Positions 1-15,000 of a stretch of 64,000 nucleotides of DNA are shown one piece after another. The DNA is from Dirofilaria immitis (lineage: Eukaryota; Nematoda; Chromadorea; Rhabditida; Onchocercidae). A model generated the notes under the pieces. It was not told where the DNA came from. It was given only the letters and a program-made list of their open reading frames with translations, and ran no database searches. Both the position numbers and the translations under genes were made by a program. Position 1 is the first letter of the stretch. Each line of letters begins with the position of its first letter. The stretch spans positions 2,790,001 through 2,854,000 of the forward strand of contig JAKNDB010000110.1 in NCBI GenBank assembly GCA_024305405.1, given 5' to 3'.

Positions 1-3000
1 GGAAATGTAAAATTCTCTTGTATGGAAGGTAAGTTTGAGCTAGCAAATATGAATATTATTTTCATCTTTACCTGAAAATGTTACTTTTATAAAATTTTGG
101 CTTTTTATTATTTGGAAATTAAAAGGAAATCTGTTGATTTATGTGAAAAAAAATAAATATAAATAGTAAGTTAAAAGGGCAAAAATTTACAGGATGGACA
201 TTATATGGAAATTCATGCTATATTGTCGTTCAGGAAGAACTTTCATGGACAGAAGCTAACAATCTTTGTGCTTCTCAAAGGTATTCTATCAGCATTCACT
301 TTCCCATTTCTAAAAAAGTACAGGTATCACGTAACATAATGTTGACATTTGCAGATACAATTACAGTCGAAGTATTGCGTTGCATGATTGGTTTTGATGC
401 GTGATATGAGCGTCGGTCTGTTGAATTCAACAAACAATTACTGGACAGCATTTTATTATCGAGGTTCAGAGGATTCAAAAGGCAAAATTGTCGTGCGGCA
501 AATGCAGTGCTACATGCGAAATACTATTCTTATACAACATCCATATATAATCCATTATGGTCATCACAACAGGTTTCAAATAAATCATTTAAAGTTGTAA
601 TCTAATATTTCTGGCTTCTTTTCTCAAGAAATTTGATATTACAGAGTTGTTTGATGACCATACAGATGTTTAATATGAACTATAGTTTTAAATTAAAAAT
701 GAAAAGACAATAGGAAAATATTTACCAACTATCTTGTCCTTTCAGCCTAAGGTTGAATATTGCACTACGAATAGTTGCATTTATATACATGCGAATTTTT
801 CGGATCAAATCAATTATGGTTGGAAAATGGCAGACTGTTCTGTAAAATATCCTACAATCTGCGAAACGTTTTCTTGCTTGGAAGGTAAATTTCGGATTTG
901 AATAATGACTACCTTCAAATGCCATACTTATTTTTAGCATTCTAATGACAGATTATCAGTATCGATGTAATGATAATAGCAAGTGTTATCCACGGAAGGG
1001 CCGTTGTGATGGAATACAAGAATGCAGTGATAACTCCGATGAAGCAGACTGTTCAAAGAGACGTGCTAAATGCGGTAAAACGTTATTCGAAGATGAAGCA
1101 AACGAAATAAACTTCGAAATGAGTTCCGCTGAATACGCTTCATGCCAATGGACTATCCGACAACCCGTTGATAGCAAAATTATCCTAACCGTTTGTTTTT
1201 ATGAATTCTTTAAAATTTTATGCTTAGTAAATAACTTAATAAAAATTTCTTTCTCGATATTTTCAGAAATATCTTTCATTTCCAAGAAAATATTATTTAG
1301 GGCTTATCATGCATTAAAAGAATGTTATTGTAGCTGGTTAATGTCAACATTAGGGATAACGATGAATTGATCATTAGCGGAATTCAAGATAGTACTATGA
1401 ATGCTACTTCTAACTTACAAATAGTATCAAATATGTCGGTAGCAAAAGCACAATATACTTCTATTGGTAATACGTTGACAATCACTTTTCGTTCTCAGAA
1501 GATCGATTCAACGATTGTTAACATGATCAATATCATTCTAAAGTTCTCATACATCACACAAGGTTTATTATTTTCAATACTTCCAAAAATTCATTTATCC
1601 GAAATAATTTCTCTTTTTTAAATCCTTGATTAGGGTGAATAACTGAAAAAAAAACATTTCGGGAAGTTTTAATGATAAATTTTAGCTCTTTTTCAGGAAA
1701 ATATTGCTTTTTGCCAATAATTGGGTATGGCTCGGTGATAAATGTAACAGGTTTTGAAATGGGAGATGTGTTATACTTTGAATGTCATTTGGGTTATCAA
1801 ACATCATCTGGACAGTTCTCGTTATCACGTTGTAACAATGGTAGATGGACACCGAAGCCGAAGTGCAAGCGTATCACTTAGATTTTGTTGGATATTAGCA
1901 TTTTGTAAGAGGTCTCTAATATAAAAGATATAAGAATTCCTGCAGAGATATTCAGAAATAATTCATTTTACAGTTTTGAACTGTGGTTCAGCAGCTGCAC
2001 TGTACAATAATGCAATTCTTACTGATTACACTAGAAATTTAACTTTGTACAGTCGAGCATTATATTCATGTGAACCTGGTCTACATATAAATGGCAGCTC
2101 ACCACCGTTTCGATTATGTACCGAGAATGGAACATGGACCAATCCCGATTTTTTCTTGTCAAGGCAATTTTTGATTTTTATTGATTAGTGGTTTGAAAAG
2201 ATCTGATCGATTGACTAGAAATATTTGAAGAGCAACCAGAATTATAGCATCGGTTTGTTATGCTACGTCATTTGCCTATGGACACTTCGTTGAACAATTT
2301 TATGCAAATGGTACAACGGGAAAATATGTATGTGATGAAGGATTTTATCAAAAAGAAACTGATCCAGTATGTATATATGGTACTTGGAAAGGCACTCCTT
2401 ATTGTTATCGTTAGTATTTAAGTGAATTAATTCCTCAAATATGATTTAGTTTCATTAAAATTTCAATTTAGTTCAATTGTAACAATTAAAAATGATGATT
2501 TATAGCTGAACATTCTTGCTACCATAATCCATGTGGAAATGGAACATGTATTCAACTTACTGGTGGTTATAGTTGCATTTGCTATGAAGGTTTTCGCATG
2601 ATTTCAACATCTAAAGGTTATATATGCTCAGGTATCGATACAACTTTTTTGGCGCTTTCTGATAATTACACTTACTGAATAGGATAAATTGCTTCTTTTG
2701 AGCAAATTGATCATGTTTTAGAAATATATCTTTGATTTACAGATATCGATGAATGTTCTACACCAGGCTATTCCCTTTGCGAATTTACATGCATTAACAC
2801 AATCGGTTCTTATGAATGTAAATGCCCCGATACTCATCAACTTTATACCGATCCGAACAGCGTGAAAAATCTTGTCAGCAATACCGAATTTCTAATTCTA
2901 AATAGAACATGCATAGGTACGTTTTTCAATAGATATAAGTGTGAAGGAAGTAAATGCTGTTTACAAAATAATTTCCATCTTAACTTCCAACTCTCGACTA

Positions 3001-6000
3001 TTGTAAAATTCATCGAGAGGAAACATGCAATACATTTTTAGTTTTTTAATTCGCGTTAATAATTATTTGATTATTATCAATACTGGACAAATTCAATGAA
3101 TAACCACAACTTGCATGACTTAATAAATGCACTAATATGTTAGATCGTGATAATGTAGTACCCATATCATTTGATTAACATAACTTTCAGGCAAGTAAAA
3201 TCTTGTAGCATAATAGAACTATATTATATTTGTATCATATCTTATCATTTTAAATACGATAAATGATGAGTGTATCATTGAGTTGGATAATATTTTATGA
3301 ATTTCAGACATAATAAATATTGCTATTTTTTTAATTCTAATTTGTCTTTCTTGCTTTTTCTTTGTTGTCTTTCATCTATAAATATAAATATTTCAGAAAA
3401 AAAATGTACTGTGCCTGAGATTCCGCCAAATGTCATTCCTTATCCGTTATATACTGATCCTTTTTCATATCAAAATGGACTCTATCATACTGATACAGTT
3501 ATTTATTTTGCTTGCGATCATCCTGTGTCTAATTATACAAGTCTCGTTTGTAACAAGACCGAATCATGGGTAGTGTTGAACCCTTGCTTAGGTATATATG
3601 AATATTATGATATGAGCACTAATGTCTTTGAAATTTTCAGGGAAAAAAATATATTTTATAACCCTCTAATTGAAAAGTACCATCGATAAACTTATTTAGT
3701 TAAATTATCAAATTGCTTGGGGAGAATATTTCGAATATATTGTTAAACTGCTTGAAATTATTTAGCATACAAAAGATTGACAGAATCTTGTTCACATATG
3801 ATTCCCAAGGATGATAATTTGCAATATTCTCCTAATGTTTTTTTAGGCCTAACTTGCAAACCACCAGAAATCACAAAAAAAAATTTGATGATCTGGCCTA
3901 TTAAAAGAGTTATAAATTTAAAGATGAAATTCATTTTTTCTGTGACAAGCCTTATCATTTGAATGGTCCATCTTCATCATATTGTATTGGTGTTGATAAG
4001 TGGTCCTTGACTAAATTACCGGATTGCATTGGTAAATTGTTAAGTTCCTATCATGATCGACGATGTGGCCTGGAGCGGAAATTCGATCGAATTTTTACTT
4101 AGTCATTTCATAGTATCTTAGAATATTTAACAATTTATTTTAAATTTATTCATTTCAAATGTCAAATTGAGACATCAAATTTTCAATGATTTCAAGTATA
4201 ATTGCAGTAACTTCAGATTTTATGTACGCATTATTTTAAGACCATATAATTCTTTCAAATGAATGAATGTAAGCAAAATAACGTGTAGAAGCCTTTTTAG
4301 TAAGGAGATGTCCGGGCTTGGAACTTGATGGCTATGAAGTGATTTCTATGAATAACAAAACAGACAATGCTGAGACTAACTTGGAAATGTTTTTCAGTCA
4401 GCTACTCATATTGTAGATACACCTGGATACAGGTAATTGTATTCAAATTCAAAAAAATTCGAATCTGGTTAAAATCTTATATATTATTGATGACTATACT
4501 GAGGAAGTCAAATTCTCCTTGCAGAAGATATTCTGGGATATTCCTTTATGCAGTATATTGCACTTTGTTGACAAGACTGAAAACTGAAGACTATGATGAA
4601 CGTCTAGACTTTTCGATATCTAGATCAAAAATAAAGCATTTTTAAGTTTTCATAAAACTTATGGTATAATCTGCTATATTTCGTCATCAGTTAGTCATTA
4701 ATCCGACTGTTTCCTGATAAAGACTGCAATTCAGATTTTATGAAGAAATAACTCAGAGTGTTTGTTATGCTTAAGAAAATAGCCGAAAACATTGAAGCCA
4801 TTGTAAGATTTTGTGAAATAAGAGATCAATTGAGAAATCTATAACCATTATTGTTCTTACAGTTCATTTTTTATTTTGTATTTCAGCTTATCTATCATAT
4901 GCAAAAATGGTGAGAAATTTGCAAATGGTCAAACGAAAATTCTTTTAGTTTGCATGCATAATTACACCTGGAATTTGAATAGCCTTCCTGCTTGTATCCG
5001 TGAAGGTAATTGTCCTCTTTTACTATATTATCGTATATCAGATAGCAAATATGTATTGAAATTTATTTTTCGTAAAAATTTTTAAATTTAAATAATATTT
5101 CTTATCATTTAGAAGATACACAAAGAAATCAGTCTGATGATAATAATGCGATGATGAATGAATACTCTAAAAATTGTATCAGAGATACCGTGAGTGATGT
5201 ACATGTTAACATGAATACCTCTGCAATGTTATGGTGTTTTCTTAGTGCTAACTGCACTAATATTACTTCGGTAAGCGATTCTTTCCAGTTCATATTCATA
5301 ATAATGGATAGTATATCGGGACTGATAAATAAAAATACCTTACAATATATGTTGGTATTTTGTTTATGATTAATAAACATTGCTCATTAAGAATATGAAT
5401 TAAAGCTATATTAAAGCCATTAATGATTTATTCATTCAGATCAAGTGGTATCGTAATGATCATCAAAACATAAGCGGTATATCTTTAAAAGGTAAAAATG
5501 GCAGTTGGGGTTGTTTTTTGAAAGCGTTAAGGTTAATTTTCTATTTGTATTGAAACTATTTATGGACTCATGACAAGCTAAAAGTTTGAAAATTATTTAG
5601 TTTAGCATGAATATTTGCTTATTTAATTTCCTAAATTATGTTAATTTTACAGGTAGATGATGATGAATATTGCTTATTTAATTTCCTAAATTATGCTAAT
5701 TTTACAGGTAGATGATGATGAATATTGCTTATTTAATTTCCTAAATTATGCTAATTTTACAGGTAGATGATGATGGCAGATATTATTGCGCAGTAATAGA
5801 TAAGAATCAAGAAGTTTTGGAAAAATATCCAGCAGATCTTTATGTTTATCAAACTTTTGAAACTGGTCGCAGTTGGCCTGAAATTGTTCAAAACAGTGAA
5901 CCAATTAAAGGTAATTCCTCATATAATTTGTTTTTTTTTCGCTTTACTCATCAATGAAAGCGGACTACATTTCTCTGTTCTAAACAGCTTTTTGTTTAGA

Positions 6001-9000
6001 GATATTATTTACGGCTGATAATAACGACTGGTCCATTATCTCGGAAACTGTAAGTTTTTATCATTTCATTTTTATGTCATATTTTCATCTAATTGACTTA
6101 ATTATATCTTTAATGCTTGAATAATATGCACTTAGCATATACCTTTCCTATTTAGGTATCGGTAGAAGATAGTGGCATTTTGATGAAAGAAGGTCTACTA
6201 ATAGGTATGTTTCTTTTGTTGCGACGATCATATTATAGCAGGAGTGTCACTTTCATCTCATAATAATGATAATCATAATGATAGAAGCAATTCAGATCAT
6301 GAAACTTTCTTTACACGCTGCGCTATTAATAAGTAATAACATTTTTTAACATATCCGATCTTGAAAAAGAAAGGAAGAAAATGCTATATATTATCAACAA
6401 CATGCAATTTGCTTATTGCAGGAATTGGTTGTTCCAACAAGTAGTTCTATTGTCAGGTGGATGTAATGTCGTTGAAGTAAAATATCAATCAGAGAGCTCG
6501 TTGGAATTAATTTTGCATTCTGTAGAAAATACAAATGTAGCGAATTATTCTTCAAATTATTTGAATATATCAAATATCGATTTGATAGATCATAGACTTA
6601 ACTTCTTTCAAAAGAAATCTGCTCTCAGCATTCATATTTATTTGTTGGAATTCGAGGTGATGTCAACAGTGTGGTATTGAAAAGCGTTAAAATTTATGCC
6701 ATAAAATGTCCAGAGGTATAAAATTGAAATAAATTACATTCAGAGAAATCAAAAAAATATTCAATCCAATATATTTTCCTAACAAATGTAGGTAACTTTG
6801 ATTATATTTTTCGGTTTGTCCATTAGTATAAAATCGGACTATTAGCAATGCTATATAACTATAAAAGGACTATTTGTTATATTAATTTAACTTTATATTA
6901 AACTATATAAATCTCAGATGAACTTTTCTTGAGTTTTTAACTAAATGACGAAAAATTTGAGACATTATTTTGTTAAAAAAATGAATTCTGTACCGTTACC
7001 GATTACTAGGTACGTGTGAACTTTGCACTGTTCCCACAAACAGCTGCTATTAAAGATGGTATTATCGTTACTGGACAATGTTTGCATGGTGCACATACCA
7101 TTATCCAAGGTCAGAATCCAAAGCTCTTCTGTACTCAGCATGGAAAATGGATTTATGATGTGCAGAGCGCAAACTTATGTTTTTGTAGCTCAAATTATAC
7201 ATCGGAAAATGACATATGTGTGGAACGAGGTAAAGGATTTATCAGTTGAAACCGATACTTACCTAGATTGAGCTGTTGGGATTCTAATATTGATTTTTGA
7301 AGTTATACAGCAGAATATATTCCAAAGAAATCACTAATGTAACCGCCCATATATTTAGGTCCGATTTGTTACATTTGTTCGGGAAATAATGGAACCGATT
7401 GTAACGATTCTTCCGCTGTTTTCTGTGATAGGAAGCAATACTGCTTCACGCAGATAACTAAGATCCTAGAAGGAGATGTAGTACGGAAAGGATGTACGAA
7501 TGAATGTACTGCAAGTCGTATTGGATGCAAGACGAGAGAAGAAACCTGTGAAATGTGTTGCCAAGAAGATTACTGCAACAATTGGCACAACATGTCAAAA
7601 ATTCATGACGAGTACTTGCGCCCATATCGAATGTTTAGAGCCATATGCCCCAGAAATATTACAGTATTGAGGCATGCTTTCTTTAGAATGAAAAGATCCG
7701 AAAAAAAGATATTATATTATAGTGATCTCACAATGATCTCTCACTTATTTTTTCGATTAAGCTAATATAATTTAATTAGACAATGTAATTAGAATTCGTA
7801 CAAACCTATCTATCTTATAAAAGTAATTGCAAAAGTTCTATGGAACTTTTTTTCAGAATTTTTCACAAAATATGTCAGAATTGTTTTCTATCTTATGAAT
7901 TTTTTGAACTTAATTTTGATGCTTTTAGGTATTCAAAAGAATTATTTTCTGCACCAACAATAATACCCCCTAATACATAATTACGAGCCATTTTATCATC
8001 TTATCGTTGACCAGGATATCTTTAACGGTACACTACAACTTATTGAAAAAACAAATTCGATTTTATGGACAGTGACTAATCGGATGTCACAATTTAGAAA
8101 CTGCTCAACACATGTTTTTTACAAAGGTTATTTGATATGTCAAAATTACATATTAACATGCTTAAATCACATAGATAGTAAGAGGTAAAGTTTGTCGAAT
8201 TTTGGTAAAATTTAGAAAGTAAAAGAAATTTTCAGATTACTGGGCTCCTGTTCTTGATTGTCCATCTTTATACATTGATTTTTGGCAAATACGACATCGC
8301 TGAAGTTCAGATCACGTTTTCCAAATATCGATTACCGTGATGTTGGTTCACGCGTTTCGTTACATTACATTCCTCCAAATGGTACCGTCGTAGAACTTGG
8401 TCAACCGGTAAAAGTTACAGTTACTGCAACTGATGAAAGTAACAATTCAGCGCGGTGTTTGTTTTGGTATATCGGACAAGGTCAGCTATATTAAAGTGAT
8501 AGATAATATAAGCATAATTGACAAGTTAAGAATCATGTTATTTGGTTAATAAACGTAGATTTATATTGTTATCTGTTCATAAGATGACTTTTATTTGCAA
8601 GTATCTATAATAATCAGAAACTTTTCTAATAGAAAACAATTTGGTTACGTTTTGTTATTGCAGTGAGTTTTTTTTTTTTTTTTTATGAATTTTTCTTTTG
8701 CAAATACAACGTCTTATACTAATCCATCCTTTTCAGTAGCTGATTGTCCATTATGGCCAATAAATGAAACAGAATATGAATGTAGGGGTTCAATGAATCA
8801 ACGAGTATGCAAAAGACGACGAGAATGTACTGGAATACAATTCCCTCATCACGTGACTTCTTTAAAATGTGTCGCCGGTCAGGGATGGAGTTACGTGAGT
8901 ACTCAATCCACTGCTGTTGTCCCTATGAATTTGTTTCGGCCACCAATTTGCCTAAGTTAGTAGTATCTTTGTGAAATTTTTTTGCTTAGTGTTTATTTAT

Positions 9001-12000
9001 CGTCTTTTAAAAGATATAACGTTTCACTTATATTTATTTATCCACCCTATATTTATTTCAAGTTTCTAGAATTTTTAAATTGCATATTAATCATAAACTT
9101 ACAGCGTTATCATCTAAATTTCTGTTTTATGATTCCAGAAAATTCTGCTGATGTTGTTTATTTATCTGTAAATCTTGCCACTAACTCAAGCCTGGATGAG
9201 CCCTGTAAAGCTGCTTTAATTCTAAAGGTCATTATCTTTTATGAATAATTATAAAGAATTTAAAAAGGTTAATTTCATAGATTTAATTCATAGTTAAGTG
9301 TTCCACACATGATTGTAATATGCCGGAAATATTGCTTTTCTATCGCGTATTGGTTTTTCATATCAATCTGGAAATAATTACAAATTATACGATTGATAAG
9401 AACTTTACTACATTGTCGTCGTTGACTTACGTTGAACACTACGCTAAATAGTTATGAAATTTGTAATTTATTGAAACTTCGTCATCATCTCGTATTGTTT
9501 TTTGCTTGTTTCACAATACATTAATTTTACAGCTACATCAACTGCCTAAAACGTACAATGCGATTTGTCGTCAGTTAGAGTGGACATTTACTGGGTTATT
9601 AATCGTAGACAATAATATGTTTGCAAACTACACAATGCGCCATGAAAATATATCGACTACTTTTAAGTGTGCTGCACAGATTGTTCGTCGAATTATTAGA
9701 GAAAAACTTGGATTTAACGTGAGTTTTTTAAATAAATAATTCAAGGAGATTTGTGATTTGTCAAATATCGAAAACCATTCATTCAAGATTCCGGAACAGA
9801 TGATCCAACTTTTGCTAGCATCTTAACATTCTGTAAAGAAAAAGTTGAGTTTTGCTGAACTCTAAAAGACAGGCATCACTTAGAATTATTCGGAAATGTA
9901 ATACCGTAGTTCGCTGTAGAAAACCGACCTTTTGCAATAATGCAGATATTGATTCTAATTCTTGCAGGCATTAAAGGTTATCTGTAAAAATATTCAATTC
10001 AGTGCTTTGTATGCGAATTACTCCAACACCTGTTCCAAAAGTTTTCGTTTATTTTTTCAATACCTAATTTCATTATGCTTTTATTTAAATCAATATTAAC
10101 TATTAGCATTATTTAAAATGATAAAATAATGATTGAAATGTGAACATTATGCAGAAAATTACTAATTTCATAGAAGAATGTGCTCCTGGATTTTACTCTG
10201 CTGCAAATGGATGTTATCCTTGTCCGCTTCACAGTTACTCCGAAACTATAGGTATTAAGAACTGTACAAAATGCCCAGAGAATACTTTTACACCAAAAAC
10301 AGGATCATTTTCTTCTCAATTATGTCGAAGTAATTATTAGTTGAAATGCATCTCATCAAATATTTCTTGCGAGAATTTTCGTATGCTCGTCTTATATCAA
10401 TTAATTTAAAACATGCATTTTTAATAATTATAATAATTCATGTGACTTAAAATTGTTTTTTTTTTTTATTTTAAAACAATTGTGAATATTACTCAAATTT
10501 TGTTCAGATATATTTCTGATTTATGATTTCACTTCCTCTTTCTATTAACCCAGCTTTATTAAATTTCAAATACATGCACATCCTAGCCATAACATTTCAG
10601 AACAGTGCCCACCTGGCTTCTTCTCACCAACTGGCCTAGAACCATGCCAGGCATGTGGAATTGGCTTTTATCAACCTCTTTACGGTTTGAAATCTTGCAA
10701 CAATTGTACTTCACCATGGACAACTTCAGCAGTTGGCTCAATTTCAGCTAGCGAATGTGTGTGTCAGTAATTTCAATTATCATTCGCATATTTCTGTAAA
10801 GATACGAATACGATCACTAAATCATTGTTTAAAGTTATTCACGCAAGAAAGCTTATACATATTAAAAAGAAATACAGAAATCAATTTTCATTATCTTCAA
10901 CTTTTGCTAAGTTTGAAATAAAATTTTGAAAAATAAGAAATCGTGCAGCTTTTTTTTCTATATGCTTTAGTGAAGTGCAAACCCGGATGGTTTAGTAGTA
11001 CCGGTTTTGAACCATGCATGAAATGTCCCGTGGGTTTTTATCAGGATAGAGCAGGGCAAACGACGTGCAACACATGCCTTATAAATGCAAATAACAAGCA
11101 AATATCGATAAATAATCATTGTGAAGGTAATATTAATCATTAGATGAAAGTGAAAAGCTGAGAAAGAAGTAACATTAGTTATATGGTAGAAATAATGCAA
11201 GAATTATCAAAATTTTTCAGTATGACAAGACTGATTAATCACTACGATAATGATTCTTTTGGATTAGAAAACCTTGATACATCCACTGTTTAGGTTATTA
11301 GTAATGTCTGCTACGTACTTTCTCTTCACTCTGATCCATCTTTACCTGAAAACGAGATGAGGTACTTTGAGTAGGTTGTCAGCTACTCAAAAAGTATGTA
11401 AATAATTCAATATTTCAAATACTTCAGGTTTTCTTGTACAAAATCAGGCTGTAAAAACAATGGCAAATGTTTGAATGGACGATGCATTTGCCCGTTCTTT
11501 ACATTGGTCTTGACTGTAGTGTAGCCCTAAATTTATGCTTGGCTAATTTTTGTCCTGAAAGTGGAGAATGTCGTTTTGATGGGGTGATAACATCCTGCGT
11601 TTATAATAGCGATCCATTGGCAGAAGGTACTTACTTTAAGAGTTGTCGCAGATTATTAGATCTATTTTGTAGTATTAATTTTTATTAAATTAAGTTGAAA
11701 AATTACACAATCATCTGGTATCTAAGAATAAGCTGCTAGATGTAACAAATTCGTTCAATAATTTGAATCTAAAATGTATTGTTGTGCAATGTTCTAAATC
11801 TCGCAAACAAAAAAGGACAATTGCATTATGTTGAAAATTAATTGATTTAAAAATATGCATGAAATTTCAGTCTCAAGAATGACATGGTTAGAAAGCTTAT
11901 GGAAATTGAAACAACAAAAGCAACAAAGGCAGTTGTCGAATGAAGAAACTTTGAAAGCAATGAATGATTCATCATTATTAACATCACCGATAAGACTTGC

Positions 12001-15000
12001 AAATACTTCAACAAAATTAAAGACGGTTTCGGAACTGGTTGACAAACAGTTCTCAGTATGGAGCCATAACCGAAGAATTCGAAGGAATGAGAATAAAGAA
12101 ACAGTAATCTCCACTGGGAAATATAGCTCGATATCAGATCAAGCTGAATCATTTATTTCTGATCAATTAGCTTCATCAGAAACTGGGACTACTCAAGAAT
12201 GGAAAAGTGATCTATCACATAGAGCCAAATTTGTCACAACCTTTTCTCCATCGCTAATCAAAACAGGTGTTCACGAAAGGAATAGCATTAAATCTATCAC
12301 AACAACATCGACTGTTTTGATAACAATCAATGCAACTTCTGCAATTTGTTCTAATAGACTTAATTTTTGCAAAAATGGTTTGACTTACCTGATTTGTAAA
12401 AAGATTACAATACTTTTAACTTCGACATGTTACGCATGTTTTGCATTTTGCTGAAGAAGCTGAAGAATGCCACGAACAATAATACATGAATTTCTTCTAT
12501 TAGCTAAAATGTCCTCTAATGTACCTAAAATATGCAATAATTATAAGTTTGAATTTCAGGTAGTTGCGTGACTAATAACCATGGAAATATTAGTTGTGTT
12601 TGTCAGGAGGGCTATAAAATTAATGGTAGCGATAATTGTATATTGTTGCAAAATTGTGATTACAACCCATGTGGAGAGAATTCATGCAAAAATATTAACA
12701 ACGAATATTTCTGCCAATGTTCAACTGGTTAGTATTTTTGCGTAAACGGTCTATAGATTCAAGCAACGATTTCACATTTTGAAAAATTCGAAACACATCC
12801 CGGAAAAAATATGTTTTAAGTCCAAGGAAAAACATGAGGAAACTTTTAAATATTGCTTTATTTTTAAATAGTTTTTACATATTTTAATGTACGTATATAT
12901 ATATATATATTATAAATGATGTTTGGTTATAGCGCATGATACATTTCATCGACAAAAATGGTGCCCAAGCAGTAAAGAATGTGATCAGAAGAATTTATGC
13001 AAAAATAATGGCATCTCGATATGTGATTATAAATCGCAATGCATATGTCCGACATCTTATTACGGAAAATTTTGTACAGAAAAAGCTGAACCATGTAAAA
13101 TTTACCTTGCGATCATGGCACTTGTATTGCACAATTTGATCACTTACAGCCTTATTATTTTTGTAAATGTGATCCAGGTTTGTAAGCACTGCTTCTTTAA
13201 ACCTTAACTGATTAAATTATAGATAGCATTTCTTAAATTTTAGAAAATTTTCTTGAGAAATATGAATTAAGTATATTTATTTCCTAAATTTGATTCAAAT
13301 ATTTGACATGAAGAGCGAATCTCTTCAGTTCATTGATTATGGCATAATTTAATCGTAAAATGAATACATTTCTGATCAATACTTATCCTCTTTTTCTACA
13401 ATAAATAAATACATTTCTGATCAATACTTATCCTCTTTTTCTACAATAAATAAAGTCCAGATTTCTTCATCGTAAAAATGAATATGATAATCCTGAATAA
13501 TATCTTGATTTCAGGTTATTATGGGGAGGAATGTACCGCGCATGCAACTTGCATAGACAGAAATATCAATTGTAAGCACGGTTACTGTTATAAAAATGAC
13601 AAAACTGCATATTGCAAATGTTATCCTGGATTTACTGGAAGCGATTGTTCAATAGAGATCAATCACTGCACTTCATCCCCATGTGTGAATGGGACCTGTA
13701 AACCAAAATTTCTGGGTTACACGTGTATCTGTGATGAAAGCCATAAAGGAGATCGGTGTGAGGTAATTTCATGTTTAACCTTCAATTCTTATATTTGGGC
13801 AAGACTATCAAGTCTCATCAACAGTTCACTATGACATTTTATATAGTGACATGTCAATGTGCATACACAGGTACGCATGGTCTTTCAAAAAATTGTTACG
13901 ATGCCTGTATCAATCTATTTACGTTTGATCTTTCCGTTTATGACTGAATGGAATTAGGCGAAAATTTAACTCATCTAAGTTACTGATGATTTAGTTTTCG
14001 TAATTTTACACGAATAATCTTTTATCAAATTGTTTTATGTTTCCGTCTCTCTTTAACATTATCAAGTTCAGGGTTAATTTGGGAATTATGAATATAATAT
14101 TTATCTATAAGGCTCTCCTTTACGACGTCAATTTTTAGATTCTAATAGATCCATGTGATAGAAAACCGTGTAATATTAATTCCGAATGTCGTGCTTTAAG
14201 CTACGGGTATAAAGGCAAATTTGTATGCAATTGTGCTGCAGGTTGGACAGGTACCATGAATGTATATTTTTAGTATGTAATATTTTCAAAACCAATGATA
14301 TTATACATATCTAAATGCATAGACATATATAGATTATTTCTCTCAACATGTATCATTTTTCAGGAAAATATTGCAATGAATTGATAGACCTTTGCAGTCA
14401 TTCTCAGTGTGGTTTTGGTTCCACCTGTATAACCCGACCTGGAGTTAACGGAGATATCAGTTATGTATGCATCTGTCCTCTAAATAAAGCTGGAACTTTT
14501 GCAATGAATCAGTTGATTACTGCAAACCAATGAATCCATGCTTACATGAAGGTATTTGTCAACAGAGAGATGATGGCTACACATGTCTCTGTAAACCAGG
14601 TATTCTTATTTACTAAAAGGCAAATTTGCATTTAATCCACTAAAACAAAAATTACAATAAGCTGCAATGATTTGGCAAACTTTTATGAGTGATATACAGA
14701 ACTGATAATGAGTCAACAGTTGATAAGCATTAATATTATATTATTATATATTAAACAAAAGTCAGAGTAAAACTTAAAGAAAGTGTCATGGAAAGGAGAG
14801 GAATATATGAAATACCATGATTATAAAAGGATTGTAACAATAAATATATAGAAAGAGGATAAAGTTACTGCCAAATTTAGTACATTAAATATGTTATAAG
14901 AAATAGTAATTATTTTATACAATAATCTTTAATGCATAAAATGTTAGATGTCATTGAAAGTTAGTAAATTCGGCTTCTGTAAAAAATGTTCCAAATAATA

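Noticed and set aside
7661..7680. A GC donor (TTGAG/GCATGC) at the end of the Ly6 exon
   Set aside because: A GT donor at 7664 gives phase 0 and fits the next exon once one C is added at 7966-7970.
11794..12152. Minus-strand frames opposite the Ser/Thr linker exon
   Set aside because: They are antisense shadows of the linker exon, which has correct splice phase with its upstream neighbour.
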